DNA from: UKL13-2 sp040006575
Lineage (GTDB): Bacteria > Pseudomonadota > Gammaproteobacteria > Burkholderiales > Usitatibacteraceae
Reading direction: 5' to 3'
Assembly: GCA_040006575.1 (NCBI GenBank)
Contig: JBDTWS010000056.1
Span: 1-20,866 of the forward strand
Length of the DNA: 20,866 nucleotides
The first letter of the stretch is position 1, and each line of letters begins with the position of its first letter. This document shows, piece after piece, positions 1 through 7,870 of the stretch. A program made the position numbers and the translations under genes. The notes under the pieces were generated by a model. It was not told the origin of the DNA and searched no databases. It saw only the letters and a program-made list of their open reading frames with translations.

Positions 1-404
1 TGCGCGTCGAAGCGCAATCGCGTTCGGCGTTCCTGCTGGCGCAATGGCTGCAATCACTGCCGCAGGTCACAAAAGTGTATTACGCCGGTCTCGAATCGCA
101 TCCGCAATATGCATTGGCGTTTCGCCAGGCCACATCGCAGGGTGCGGTCGTGTCGTTTGAAGTCAACGGTGGGCGTGAAGCCGCATGGCGGCTGGTGGAT
201 TCGCTGCGGATGATTTCGATCACCGCCAATCTCGGTGACACCAAAACCACCGTCACGCATCCGGCGACCACGACGCATGCGCGCATCTCGCAGGTGGAGC
301 GCAATGCGTCGGGCATCGCGGAAGGGCTGCTGCGCATTGCCGTGGGCCTGGAAGATGTGAGCGACATCCAGGCGGACCTGCTGCGCGGCCTGGCCGCAAA
401 CTAG
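1..404 (+). CDS. metZ: O-succinylhomoserine sulfhydrylase, C-terminal part (5' end outside window)
   Basis: The open frame enters from the left edge (first full codon at position 3) and stops at 402-404. It gives about 133 C-terminal residues of a Cys/Met-metabolism PLP-dependent enzyme. The stretch ISITANLGDTKTTVTHPATT, followed by a GLLRIAVGLEDV segment, is the family's C-terminal signature and matches the MetZ branch best. These enzymes make homocysteine from O-succinylhomoserine and sulfide in the cytoplasm, in methionine synthesis. The PLP lysine and N-terminal domain lie outside the window. Its TAG stop overlaps the TAG stop of leftward lpxH through a shared CTAG. Cystathionine gamma-synthase is the main alternative; the family is certain and the MetZ assignment is likely. 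Confidence 0.88.
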   Translation, partial: RVEAQSRSAFLLAQWLQSLPQVTKVYYAGLESHPQYALAFRQATSQGAVVSFEVNGGREAAWRLVDSLRMISITANLGDTKTTVTHPATTTHARISQVERNASGIAEGLLRIAVGLEDVSDIQADLLRGLAAN

Positions 405-1144
405 TTCGTATTGGCGCCCAGCAAATGGGCGGTGAGCGTGTTGTGTGCCCCGGTCATCGCAAGATAGCCACCAAAGTCATGCCAGTCCTGCAGCACCCAT
501 CTGATACATGTCTGTCCATCGACAATCAATTCGTGTTTCGCGGGGCGGTGTGTGTGTCCGTGAATCATGATGGGATATTGGTGTTCCGCAAACGCCGCTG
601 AGACCGCGTCCGCATTTACATCCATGATGGCTTCGGCCTTGATCGATTTCTCGACGTCGCTGCGCTGGCGGATCGAGCGCGCGATCTGCTCGCGTTCCGC
701 GTACGGTTTGGCGAGTGCCACGGCCTGCCATGCGGGATTGCGCACCTGCTTGCGAAATTGCTGGTAGGCCACGTCGTCGGTACAAAGCGTATCGCCATGC
801 AGTAACAGGAAGCGATCATCGCCGGTCGTGATCACCGTCGGGTCGGCAAGCAAGGTAAGTCCGGCTTCGCTGGCAAAGCGCGGCCCGACAACGAAGTCGC
901 GATTGCCGTGCATGAAGAAAATCTCTGTACCTTCGGCGGCCAGTTTGGCGAGTCGTGACGCCACGTCACGCGCCAGCGGATCATGATCGAGCTGGTCGTC
1001 GCCCAGCCAGTGTTCGAATAAATCACCGAGGATGTAAAGCGCCTTCGCGCCCGGCGCAATGTCGTTCATGAATTGCGCGAAGAGGGCGCTGATGCTGGGC
1101 CGCTCTTCGCACAGATGCAGGTCGGAGATAAAAAGTGTGGTCAT
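401..1144 (-). CDS. lpxH: UDP-2,3-diacylglucosamine diphosphatase LpxH
   Basis: A 247-residue calcineurin-like metallophosphoesterase. It hydrolyses UDP-2,3-diacylglucosamine to lipid X and UMP at the inner-membrane surface in lipid A synthesis. Metal-site motifs are all visible: FISDLHL (Asp8, His10), ILGDLFEHWLGDD (Asp41), MHGNRDF (Asn81), LLHGDTLC (His116) and HGHTHRP (His195, His197). The frame extends 15 codons further upstream, but that part lies in the terminator hairpin, and the family normally begins at MTTLFISDLHL, so I place the start at 1144. There is no clear Shine-Dalgarno sequence. A TATAGT hexamer ends six nt before the ATG, so the transcript may be leaderless. It is last in a leftward cluster after the cyclophilin gene, a familiar betaproteobacterial neighbourhood. 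Confidence 0.95.
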   Translation of the reverse strand: MTTLFISDLHLCEERPSISALFAQFMNDIAPGAKALYILGDLFEHWLGDDQLDHDPLARDVASRLAKLAAEGTEIFFMHGNRDFVVGPRFASEAGLTLLADPTVITTGDDRFLLLHGDTLCTDDVAYQQFRKQVRNPAWQAVALAKPYAEREQIARSIRQRSDVEKSIKAEAIMDVNADAVSAAFAEHQYPIMIHGHTHRPAKHELIVDGQTCIRWVLQDWHDFGGYLAMTGAHNTLTAHLLGANTN

Positions 1145-1150
1145 GCGATG

Positions 1151-1156
1151 ACTATA
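1151..1156 (-). promoter_or_regulatory. Candidate -10 element for lpxH (leaderless arrangement)
   Basis: Read on the minus strand, TATAGT is followed by CATCGC and then the lpxH ATG, a six-nt gap. Transcription would begin at or next to the start codon. It overlaps the T-tract of the terminator placed just upstream, so one segment could end the cyclophilin transcript and start the lpxH one. I see no good -35 hexamer, so this is tentative. Confidence 0.35.
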
Positions 1157-1186
1157 AAACAGAAAGGGCGGCACGAGGCCGCCCTT
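1153..1186 (-). terminator. Intrinsic terminator after the cyclophilin gene
   Basis: AAGGGCGGC (1164-1172) and GCCGCCCTT (1178-1186) form a perfect 9-bp GC-rich stem with a 5-nt loop. On the minus strand it is followed by the T-rich run TCTGTTTTA. It lies between the cyclophilin stop (1209) and the lpxH start (1144), both on the minus strand, so it would separate them into transcription units. The T-tract is interrupted, so readthrough is likely. Confidence 0.75.
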
Positions 1187-1208
1187 CATTATTTTGTCTT
1201 GCCCCCAA

Positions 1209-1871
1209 TTACTGGATGCATTCTGCCTTTTCGATCATGACCGTTTCCTGCGGTACGTCGGTGGGGAACATGCCCTTGGCACCGGTCTTCACACCTTTGA
1301 TCTTGTCGACCACATCCTGGCCTTCAACCACTTTACCGAATACGGCGTAGCCATAGTTGGCCGGGCCCGAGTGATTCAGGAAATCGTTGTTGCTGACGTT
1401 GATGAAGAACTGCGCGGTGGCCGAATCGACCACGCCGGTGCGCGCCATGGCCACGGTGTAGTTGTCATTCTTCAGGCCGTTGGTGGCTTCGTTCTTGATC
1501 GGTGCGTTGGTCGGCTTTTGCGCCATGTTCTTGTCGAACCCGCCGCCCTGGACCATGAAATTGCCGATGACGCGATGGAAAATCGTGCCGTTGTAGTGGC
1601 CGCTCTCAACGTACTTGATGAAGTTCTCGGTGGAGAGGGGCGCTTTTTCCTTGTTCAGTTCGAGCACGATGGGGCCCATGCTGGTGGTGAGTTTTACTTT
1701 CATTGCGGTGTTTCCTTTATCGTCAAATTTGCAGGCAGAGGTTTTGCCGGTGGCTTTGGCAGCCACCTTGGCGGGAGCTTCAGCAGGTTTCTGGGCGAGG
1801 GCAGCCGTCATGAACAACGAGGCGAACACAGCGCACGAAACGGCGGAGAAAGAGGGGATGGAACGGATCAT
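1209..1871 (-). CDS. Exported cyclophilin-type peptidyl-prolyl cis-trans isomerase
   Basis: 220 residues. An N-terminal signal peptide (hydrophobic stretch about residues 9-25, cleavage likely near ALAQ) is followed by a short Ala/Lys-rich linker. The cyclophilin domain runs from about residue 57 to the end, with FHRVIGNFMVQGGG, ATAQFFINV and YAVFGKV motifs that carry the catalytic Arg and the Phe/Gln pocket. It should isomerise Xaa-Pro bonds in the periplasm. The start at 1871 has a good AGGAG eight nt upstream. A second ATG at 1701-1703, exactly where the domain begins, has its own AAGGA nine nt upstream, so a cytosolic isoform is possible. The C-terminal end (IEKAE) resembles the cytosolic PpiB branch. 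It precedes lpxH on the same strand. Confidence 0.92.
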   Translation of the reverse strand: MIRSIPSFSAVSCAVFASLFMTAALAQKPAEAPAKVAAKATGKTSACKFDDKGNTAMKVKLTTSMGPIVLELNKEKAPLSTENFIKYVESGHYNGTIFHRVIGNFMVQGGGFDKNMAQKPTNAPIKNEATNGLKNDNYTVAMARTGVVDSATAQFFINVSNNDFLNHSGPANYGYAVFGKVVEGQDVVDKIKGVKTGAKGMFPTDVPQETVMIEKAECIQ

Positions 1872-1964
1872 TGAATTTACTCCTGGGAATGTAGAACAGA
1901 ACGGTTGCAGAAAAACGGTAAGACTTTATTGAGGACACACAGGTCGGCGCGAGTGCGCGGCGAA

Positions 1965-1970
1965 ATTATA
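1965..1970 (-). promoter_or_regulatory. Candidate -10 element for the cyclophilin gene
   Basis: A perfect TATAAT on the minus strand, about 94 nt before the cyclophilin ATG and downstream of the L,D-transpeptidase stop. The best upstream hexamer is TTGGTG at a long 19-nt spacing, so the -35 is weak. It suggests the cyclophilin gene has its own promoter. Confidence 0.4.
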
Positions 1971-1982
1971 AGCGCGGTAACG

Positions 1983-2012
1983 ATGAAGGCACCAATTATG
2001 AAGGCGCCATTT
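1983..2012. repeat. Two tandem copies of a 15-nt unit
   Basis: ATGAAGGCACCAATT is followed directly by ATGAAGGCGCCATTT. The two 15-mers differ at two positions. The second copy reaches into the stop codon of the leftward L,D-transpeptidase gene. It looks like a small slippage duplication; no function is evident. Confidence 0.6.
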
Positions 2013-3246
2013 ATGTAGCCGCTGCCTCGTAGATTATCTTCCAGCGGCCATCTTCACGCTGCCAGTACTGGCGCTTCTTCATTTTTGCAGCGTTGTTGCT
2101 GCTTTTGTAATCCTGGTCGAATGTCACCATCACCATCGGCGGGGTGCCGGGCGTGATGGGATATTCGAATACGGAGAGATTGGAAATATCAACTTTCACG
2201 TAGTTCTTGCCGGCATTGATGCGGCGCTTGCTGGCGTTCCAGTCGCGGATGTCCTTGCCCTCGGCGTCGAATTTATTCGAGTAATGCGCCAGGTAGCCGT
2301 CCATGCGCAGGCTTTCCCAGTCGGCCTTCCACTGGGTGAGCGTATTGGAAAATTCACCGCGGAATTCCTGCCATTTTTCGGGCGACTGCCATTTCACCGT
2401 CGGCACGATCACGATGGGCGTGACGCCCGGCTCGATGTATTTCGAGATGGCCGCAAAGTCATCGTTGGTCAGCACGACGCAGCCGTCGCTGGCGCGCGGC
2501 GGGCGGCTGTAGGTGGTCGAGGGCGTGCCGTGGATCCAGATGCCCGAGCCATTCTTGTGCAGCCGCTTGTCCCATTCGTTGGGGTAGTTCAGCGGAAATG
2601 CGCCGGGGCCGTAGAAATCGGTGAGCTTCTCTTTGCCCATGCGCGAGGTGATGTGGTACACGCCCAGTGGTGTGCGCTGGTCGCCTTCGCGATCTTTTTC
2701 AAAACCATTCTTGCCGCCGGAAATATAGAAGTCCGCGAGGTAGCGCGGCTGGCCATCGACATTCTGGAAAACGTAGATGCGTGATTTTTCGCTGTCCAGC
2801 AGCAGGGCGTGCTGCTGCGACGGCGCCAGTTGCAGCAGGGCAGTGGGCAGCGACTCGGGGGGTGGCGCATCGAAGTAGCGATTGAATCGCACCTTCGCTT
2901 CATCGCGCAGGCTGGCGACCAGCTCCGGCTGGCTACTACCGCCGCCAAACGCGACGGGCGAGCCGGCCTGCGCCATCAGCAGGTCGCCCTTCATCTGGTG
3001 GCCCAGGCGGAAATTGGGGTTTTTGGCGAGCGTCGCATCGAGTTCACGCAGTGCCGGCTGGATGCCGCCGACTTTCAGCTTTTCAAGCGCGCGCACCAGC
3101 GAGGCTTCGACTTCATTGCTGAACGCCACCGACATCATCGAGGTGGTCTGCGCACCGGCAAAATTACTGGTGGCAATCGGGCTGGCAGTAATCCCGGCCA
3201 GCAGCAACACTGAAGCAATACGTGACACGCGCAACGGTTTTTTCAC
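2011..3246 (-). CDS. Exported L,D-transpeptidase (YkuD) with C-terminal NTF2-like domain
   Basis: 411 residues with a GTG start. No upstream in-frame start is seen, and this one gives a signal peptide (residues 1-33) ending near FAGAQ. Residues about 40-130 are helical and TPR-like. The YkuD domain spans about 147-282, with GDQRTPLGVYHI and the catalytic site IWIHGTP...SDGCVVL (His239, Ser253, Cys256 intact). Residues 300-409 form an NTF2/SnoaL-like domain as in the Cds6 family. YkuD enzymes make or edit 3-3 peptidoglycan crosslinks or attach proteins to peptidoglycan in the periplasm; which one this does cannot be told. It follows the TPR gene after 39 nt, and both proteins carry the same C-terminal domain. 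No strong Shine-Dalgarno sequence precedes the GTG. Confidence 0.88.
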   Translation of the reverse strand: MKKPLRVSRIASVLLLAGITASPIATSNFAGAQTTSMMSVAFSNEVEASLVRALEKLKVGGIQPALRELDATLAKNPNFRLGHQMKGDLLMAQAGSPVAFGGGSSQPELVASLRDEAKVRFNRYFDAPPPESLPTALLQLAPSQQHALLLDSEKSRIYVFQNVDGQPRYLADFYISGGKNGFEKDREGDQRTPLGVYHITSRMGKEKLTDFYGPGAFPLNYPNEWDKRLHKNGSGIWIHGTPSTTYSRPPRASDGCVVLTNDDFAAISKYIEPGVTPIVIVPTVKWQSPEKWQEFRGEFSNTLTQWKADWESLRMDGYLAHYSNKFDAEGKDIRDWNASKRRINAGKNYVKVDISNLSVFEYPITPGTPPMVMVTFDQDYKSSNNAAKMKKRQYWQREDGRWKIIYEAAAT

Positions 3247-3285
3247 TTTGGAGCCGATGTGTTCACTGTAATTGCGAAACGTCTT

Positions 3286-4341
3286 TTACGACCCTGCGCG
3301 CTCGGAGCGAATCAGCCATTTGTCACCGGAACGCACCATTTTCAAGGTCTTGGTGTTGTTGCTCTTCACGGCATCCGAGCGATAGGCCTGGCGGAATACG
3401 ACCGTCGCTTCATCGCCCTTGACGGTGACTTTCGAAATCTTCACGTCCACCGAAATGGATTTTGGTCTTTCGATGCGCTCCTTGCGTTGCGCTTCCCACG
3501 CGCCGCGCGCGAGGCCATCGGGCGTTTCGAAGTCAGGTGCATATGAGCCGAGATAACCGGGCACATCCTTGGCAGCCCACGACTTTGCCCACGATTGCAC
3601 GGCTGCGGTGACCTGTGCGTCAGCCTTGCCGGACGTTGCAGTAACGGGTGTGACCTTGACCGGCTCTGTTTTCGTTGGTGTGGCCGAGGCTGTGTTCGGT
3701 TTGAGCGGCTCGGTCTTTACCGCAGCGGTGGAAGGCGTTGACTTCGGCGGCTCAACCGCGGCGACGGTCACCGGCGGCGATCCCTTTGACGGCGGATTGA
3801 ACAGATCCTTCACCATCGCGAGCTTGCTTTGCGCGGAGGTGTTGGTCTTGTCGAGTTGCAGCACTTTGTCGTACGAACGGCGTGCCAGCTGCGCGTAGAT
3901 ATCGCCCAGGTTTTCGTAGGCGGTGGAGTAGCTGGGATGGGTATGGATGGCGAGTTCCAGCGCGGCCTTGGCCTTGTCGTAATTGCCCTGGCTCGCATAC
4001 AGCACGGCAAGGTTGTTATACGGCTCAGGCAACTCCGGATAATCTTCCGTGAGGCCGGTGAAAATCTGGATCGCTTCCGCGGTCTTTTTCTGCTCGGTGA
4101 AAATCAGGCCCTTCAGGAACCGGCCTTGCGCATCCTTGGGCTGTTGCGCCAGCGCGGCGTTGATCCTGGCGAGTGCAGGATCAAGTTTGCCTTGCTGGTA
4201 AAGGCGCGTAGCTTCCTTGGTATCTTCGGCCGGCCCCGCGTGAACGGAGACGGCGAAACCGACCAACAGGCCGAGTAATGAATGGCTGCACAAACGCAGG
4301 CTGCGAGCGAAGGTCGTGATGAGCATTCTGTTATAATTCAT
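3286..4341 (-). CDS. Exported TPR protein with C-terminal NTF2-like domain
   Basis: 351 residues. A signal peptide with hydrophobic core about 18-33 probably ends at VHA-G (35/36). TPR-type helical repeats cover about 38-175, for example EPYNNLAVLYASQGNYDKAK and TAYENLGDIYAQL. A Pro/Thr/Lys-rich linker (about 183-240) contains the recurring words KTEPLKP and KTEPVKV. An NTF2/SnoaL-like domain covers 243-349. No enzyme motif is visible, so it is probably a periplasmic scaffold or adaptor. It lies immediately upstream of the L,D-transpeptidase with the same C-terminal domain, so a cell-envelope role is inferred. A start at the sixth codon (4326) would also keep the signal peptide; neither start has a convincing Shine-Dalgarno sequence. 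Confidence 0.82.
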   Translation of the reverse strand: MNYNRMLITTFARSLRLCSHSLLGLLVGFAVSVHAGPAEDTKEATRLYQQGKLDPALARINAALAQQPKDAQGRFLKGLIFTEQKKTAEAIQIFTGLTEDYPELPEPYNNLAVLYASQGNYDKAKAALELAIHTHPSYSTAYENLGDIYAQLARRSYDKVLQLDKTNTSAQSKLAMVKDLFNPPSKGSPPVTVAAVEPPKSTPSTAAVKTEPLKPNTASATPTKTEPVKVTPVTATSGKADAQVTAAVQSWAKSWAAKDVPGYLGSYAPDFETPDGLARGAWEAQRKERIERPKSISVDVKISKVTVKGDEATVVFRQAYRSDAVKSNNTKTLKMVRSGDKWLIRSERAGS

Positions 4342-4667
4342 TGAATTTAATAAAAAACACTTTCGCGTCGAATAGCCCGTATTCTACCAAGAATGAACTC
4401 TCGTCACACGTCCCGCCGCACATTATCTGTGCACTTTATCGCCACAGCCGCCTTCAGGGCCGCCGGTGAAAAACGCCTGCTTTGCGCCGCTCCGGCGCGA
4501 TGTTGCTGATCTTCCGGGTTCGCGCCGGCGTCCTGATCGAAGTGCGCTTCGGTTCACGCAACGCCTAGCCTGCGACACCCCATCGCTGTCCTAGTTCAGC
4601 CGAGGCCCAGCCTGCCTGAACATCCTGTCCAAATCAGGGCCACCTCATTTCTTCACGGTTCCAACTC
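4342..4667. other. 326-nt intergenic region between divergent TPR gene and cysS
   Basis: No convincing coding frame or tRNA is seen. The part nearest the TPR gene is AT-rich (4341-4362) and the rest is GC-rich. Two small perfect hairpins are present: GCGCCG-CTC-CGGCGC at 4484-4498, and CGAAG-TGCG-CTTCG near 4540-4553. Neither has a T-tract. The region must hold the cysS promoter and leader, but I cannot point to a good -10 on the plus strand near cysS. Confidence 0.6.
4381..4389 (-). promoter_or_regulatory. Candidate extended -10 for the TPR/L,D-transpeptidase operon
   Basis: The minus strand reads TGGTAGAAT, an extended -10 (TGN plus TAGAAT, five of six to consensus), about 40 nt before the TPR-gene ATG. 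No strong -35 is visible, which is acceptable for extended -10 promoters. Confidence 0.4.
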
Positions 4668-6053
4668 ATGCAAACCATCTACAACACACTCACGCGAAAA
4701 AAAGAAATGCTGGTGCCCATCGAGCCCGGCAAGGTCAGCATGTACGTCTGCGGCCCGACGGTCTACGATTTTTTCCACATCGGCAATGCCCGTACCTTTT
4801 CCGTTTTCGACATGATTTTCCGCTGGCTGAAGGCCATCGGTTACGAGGTCCGCTATGCGCGCAACGTGACGGACATCGACGACAAGATCATCGAGCGCGC
4901 CAACCAGAACGGCGAACCTATCGACGCGCTGACGGTGCGCATGACGGCAGCCATGCACGAGGATTTCGACCGACTGAAACTGGAGCGGCCGACGCTGGAG
5001 CCGCGCGCCACGCATCACATACAGGGGATGCTGGACCTCATCAAGGTGCTCGAGGACAAGGGCATCGCCTATCGCGCGCCGAACGGCGACGTTTACTTTG
5101 CCGTGCGCAAATTCGACGGTTACGGAAAGTTATCGCGCCGTAACCTCGATGATCTCCAGTCGAGTGAGAGAGTTGTCGTCGACAACAACAAGCGCGATCC
5201 GCTGGATTTCGCGCTATGGAAAGCGGCCAAGCCGCATGAGCCGCAATGGCCGTCGATTTTTGGTGGTGGCCGGCCCGGCTGGCATATCGAATGCTCGGCC
5301 ATGTGCAAGGCGGAGCTGGGCGATCGCATCGACATCCACGGTGGCGGCTGGGACCTGCAGTTTCCGCATCACGAGAATGAAATCGCGCAGAGCGAGGGCG
5401 CGCTGGGGCATTCGTTCGTCAATATCTGGATGCACGCAGCGTTCCTCAATTTCGATAGTGAAAAGATGTCGAAATCGCTGGGAAATTTTTTCACGGCGCG
5501 AGAAGTGCTGAACAAGCTGAACCCGGTGCGCGGCGGCGAGGAAGTGCGCTTTTTCCTGTTGCGCGGCCATTATCGCGGCGAGATCAATTACACCTATGAA
5601 ACGCTGGTCGATGCCGCCAATTCGTTGATGGGCATTTACCGGGTATTGAAGGACGTTCCGCCTGAAGCGGCGGCCATCGACTGGAACGACCCGTACGCCG
5701 CTCGTTTTCGCGCGGCAATGCTGGACGATTTCGATACGCCGATCGCATTCGCGGTGCTGTACGAACTTCGCGATGAAGTGCGCAAAACCGGTTCGGGCAG
5801 GCTCGCAGGATTGCTGAAGGCATTAGGCGGGCAAATCGGTTTGCTGCAGTCCGATCCAGCGGCGTTCGTGGCCGGTGAGGCCGCCGGTAGCATGGGCGGG
5901 GACGGCGTGATTGAAGATTTGATCAACGACCGCAACGCCGCCAAGAAATCGAAGGACTTTGCTGCTGCCGACGCCATTCGCAAACAACTCGACGCCATGG
6001 GCGTGGTGCTGGAAGACAAACCGGGCGGCGTGACGGAGTGGCGCCGGAAATAA
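4668..6053 (+). CDS. cysS: Cysteinyl-tRNA synthetase
   Basis: 461 residues, the same length as the E. coli enzyme. It charges tRNA-Cys with cysteine in the cytoplasm. The class I HIGH-type motif is HIGN (37-40) and the second signature is KMSKS (266-270). The four zinc ligands that select cysteine are intact and at the E. coli positions: Cys28 in MYVCGPTVYD, Cys209 in WHIECSAM, His234 and Glu238 in FPHHENEIAQ. The C-terminal part (about 330-461) is the helical DALR/anticodon-binding region. The start agrees with the family. It is divergent from the TPR operon, and 34 nt after its stop comes the 66-nt palindromic element. Confidence 0.98.
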   Translation: MQTIYNTLTRKKEMLVPIEPGKVSMYVCGPTVYDFFHIGNARTFSVFDMIFRWLKAIGYEVRYARNVTDIDDKIIERANQNGEPIDALTVRMTAAMHEDFDRLKLERPTLEPRATHHIQGMLDLIKVLEDKGIAYRAPNGDVYFAVRKFDGYGKLSRRNLDDLQSSERVVVDNNKRDPLDFALWKAAKPHEPQWPSIFGGGRPGWHIECSAMCKAELGDRIDIHGGGWDLQFPHHENEIAQSEGALGHSFVNIWMHAAFLNFDSEKMSKSLGNFFTAREVLNKLNPVRGGEEVRFFLLRGHYRGEINYTYETLVDAANSLMGIYRVLKDVPPEAAAIDWNDPYAARFRAAMLDDFDTPIAFAVLYELRDEVRKTGSGRLAGLLKALGGQIGLLQSDPAAFVAGEAAGSMGGDGVIEDLINDRNAAKKSKDFAAADAIRKQLDAMGVVLEDKPGGVTEWRRK

Positions 6054-6087
6054 CAGTTTTTCGGCCGGCTCGCGAATATTTAAAGGT

Positions 6088-6153
6088 AAACTCCAGCACT
6101 GGCGCGCTTGTGCGGCTGAAAATGGCCAGAAACGCGCGCCAGTGCTGGAGTTT
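6088..6153 (+). repeat. 66-nt palindromic element, copy A (perfect 20-bp arms)
   Basis: AAACTCCAGCACTGGCGCGC (6088-6107) is perfectly inverted at 6134-6153, around a 26-nt loop that contains AAAATGGCC at 6119-6127. It is followed by TAACTTCAAAATCG. Copies B (14537-14602) and C (20626-20691) align without gaps over all 66 positions. By hand count, A matches C at 46 of 66 and B at 40 of 66. It lies 34 nt after cysS. There is no long T-run, so it is not a standard intrinsic terminator. Confidence 0.85.
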
Positions 6154-6228
6154 TAACTTCAAAATCGATGCTGCCCCGGCAAAATCGCCTTGCTCACCTT
6201 GCAAAGGCGCTGAAGCGTCCCAACCCTC

Positions 6229-6237
6229 TGCGATAAT
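6229..6237 (+). promoter_or_regulatory. Candidate extended -10 for tldD
   Basis: TGCGATAAT is an extended -10 (TGN plus GATAAT, five of six). It lies between palindrome copy A and the tldD start, giving a leader of about 50 nt. No convincing -35 is seen at normal spacing. Confidence 0.4.
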
Positions 6238-6293
6238 TGTTGTCTGAGTTCTTCACCCCGCTCCTGCGGATTCCCCGCTTCCCCCAAGGCCCC

Positions 6294-7742
6294 ATGTCCG
6301 CCACTCCTTACAGCATTGCCCAGTCCACATTGATGGCGCCCTATGGCGTCGATGAGCGCGCCATTGAATCGGTATTCAATGAAATCCTCACGCACGATGC
6401 CGATTACGCCGATCTCTACTTCCAATATTCGCGATCCGAAGGCTGGAGCCTGGAAGAAGGACACGTCAAATCGGGCAGTTTCAATATCGACCAGGGTGTC
6501 GGCGTGCGCGTCGTCGCCGGTGAGAAAACTGCCTTCGCCTATTCGGACGACATCAGCCCGGAAGCGATGTCCGCTGCGGCGGCCGCCACACGCAGCATCG
6601 CGCGGGCCGGTGCCAACGGCAGTGCCGGCAAGGCCGTGCCGCCCAAGGCCAGGCCAGGCCGCGCGCTGTACACGCCGACCGATCCCGTCTCCAGTTTTTC
6701 CGATGCCGAGAAAGTCCGTATCCTCGAGCGCCTCGAACAATTTGCCCGTGCCATCGACCCGCGGGTCAAGGAAGTCATGGCGCGGCTCTCGGGTGAATTT
6801 GATGTGGTCATGGTGGCGCGCCACGACGGCGTGATGGCGGCGGACGTGCGCCCGCTGGTTCACATCGGCCTCACCGTCATTGCCGAACAAAACGGACGCC
6901 GCGAGCAGGGCGGCACCGGCGGTGGCGGACGCTACGATTACCACTATTTTTCAGACGACGTGTTGCGAGAAATTGCGCGACAGGCCGTGCGTGAAGCGCT
7001 GATAAACCTTGACGCGAAACCGGCACCGGCTGGGCAAATGACGGTCGTCCTGGGCTCGGGCTGGCCCGGCATCCTGCTGCATGAGGCGGTGGGCCACAGC
7101 CTCGAAGGTGACTTCAATCGCAAGGGAAGCTCGGTATTTTCCGGGCGCGTCGGCGAGCGTATTGCCGCACCCGGCGTGACCGTGATCGACGACGGCACCA
7201 TTACCGACCGCCGCGGTTCGCTGAATGTGGACGATGAGGGCAACCTCACCCAGCGCAACGTGCTCATCGAGAATGGGGTGCTGAAAGGCTACATGCAGGA
7301 TTCCCTCAATGCGCGCCTGATGGGTGTGCCCGTCACCGGCAACGCCCGCCGCGAATCCTATGCACACATCCCCATGCCGCGCATGACCAATACGTTGATG
7401 CTGGGTGGCGACAAGTCGCCCGAAGAAATTATTTCCAGCGTGAAGCACGGCCTGTACGCGGCCAATTTTGGCGGTGGCCAGGTGGATACCACCAACGGCA
7501 AATTCGTGTTCTCCGCTTCCGAGGCCTACATGATCGAGGACGGGAAAATTTCCTATCCGGTGGTCGGCGCAACCCTGATCGGCAATGGCATTGAATCGCT
7601 GAAGCACATCAGCATGATCGGCAACGACATGCAGCTCGATTCAGGCATCGGCGTCTGCGGCAAGGAAGGCCAGAGTGTGCCGGTGGGCGTAGGACAGCCG
7701 ACGCTGCGTATCGAGGGGCTAACGGTCGGCGGCACAGGCTAG
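6294..7742 (+). CDS. tldD: Metalloprotease TldD
   Basis: 482 residues from the ATG at 6294; E. coli TldD has 481. TldD pairs with TldE/PmbA as a heterodimeric zinc protease that degrades unfolded peptides and processes peptide antibiotics and some antitoxins in the cytoplasm. The HEAVGHSLEGDFNRKGSSVFSG region contains the zinc motif HExxxH (His263, Glu264, His267/268 region), and Cys455 in GVCGKEGQ is the expected third ligand. The open frame extends to a TTG at 6237, but the ATG at 6294 fits family length and has AAGG upstream. The pmbA partner is not in the window. Palindrome copy A lies in the upstream gap. Confidence 0.96.
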   Translation: MSATPYSIAQSTLMAPYGVDERAIESVFNEILTHDADYADLYFQYSRSEGWSLEEGHVKSGSFNIDQGVGVRVVAGEKTAFAYSDDISPEAMSAAAAATRSIARAGANGSAGKAVPPKARPGRALYTPTDPVSSFSDAEKVRILERLEQFARAIDPRVKEVMARLSGEFDVVMVARHDGVMAADVRPLVHIGLTVIAEQNGRREQGGTGGGGRYDYHYFSDDVLREIARQAVREALINLDAKPAPAGQMTVVLGSGWPGILLHEAVGHSLEGDFNRKGSSVFSGRVGERIAAPGVTVIDDGTITDRRGSLNVDDEGNLTQRNVLIENGVLKGYMQDSLNARLMGVPVTGNARRESYAHIPMPRMTNTLMLGGDKSPEEIISSVKHGLYAANFGGGQVDTTNGKFVFSASEAYMIEDGKISYPVVGATLIGNGIESLKHISMIGNDMQLDSGIGVCGKEGQSVPVGVGQPTLRIEGLTVGGTG

Positions 7743-7870
7743 TTTGCGGACTGCCTGCAACCGTCGGGCGCTGTCACTCGTACAGGCTATGTAAACTTTT
7801 CACCTCGGGGACGACCTAATCCCACAGAGCCGGTGTATTCCGCATATTCCATTTCCAACGGGACAATCAC

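Noticed and set aside
1194..1874. 226-codon plus-strand frame opposite the cyclophilin gene
   Set aside because: Shadow frame; the minus strand encodes an intact cyclophilin with a signal peptide and ribosome site. The plus translation has no recognisable domain.
4484..4498. Perfect GC hairpin in the gap before cysS, considered as a terminator
   Set aside because: Stem of only six bp and no T-tract on either side.
4342..4667. Possible tRNA because of a GGTTCG word
   Set aside because: No acceptor stem or cloverleaf could be built around it.
6088..6153. Palindrome copy A as an ordinary intrinsic terminator of cysS
   Set aside because: The loop is long (26 nt), the arm is followed only by TTTT then AACTTC, and the other two copies lack a good outer stem; fixed length and core argue for an element family.
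6159..6944. 261-codon minus-strand frame over the tldD 5' region
   Set aside because: Antisense to tldD with no recognisable motif; a product of GC-rich codon bias.
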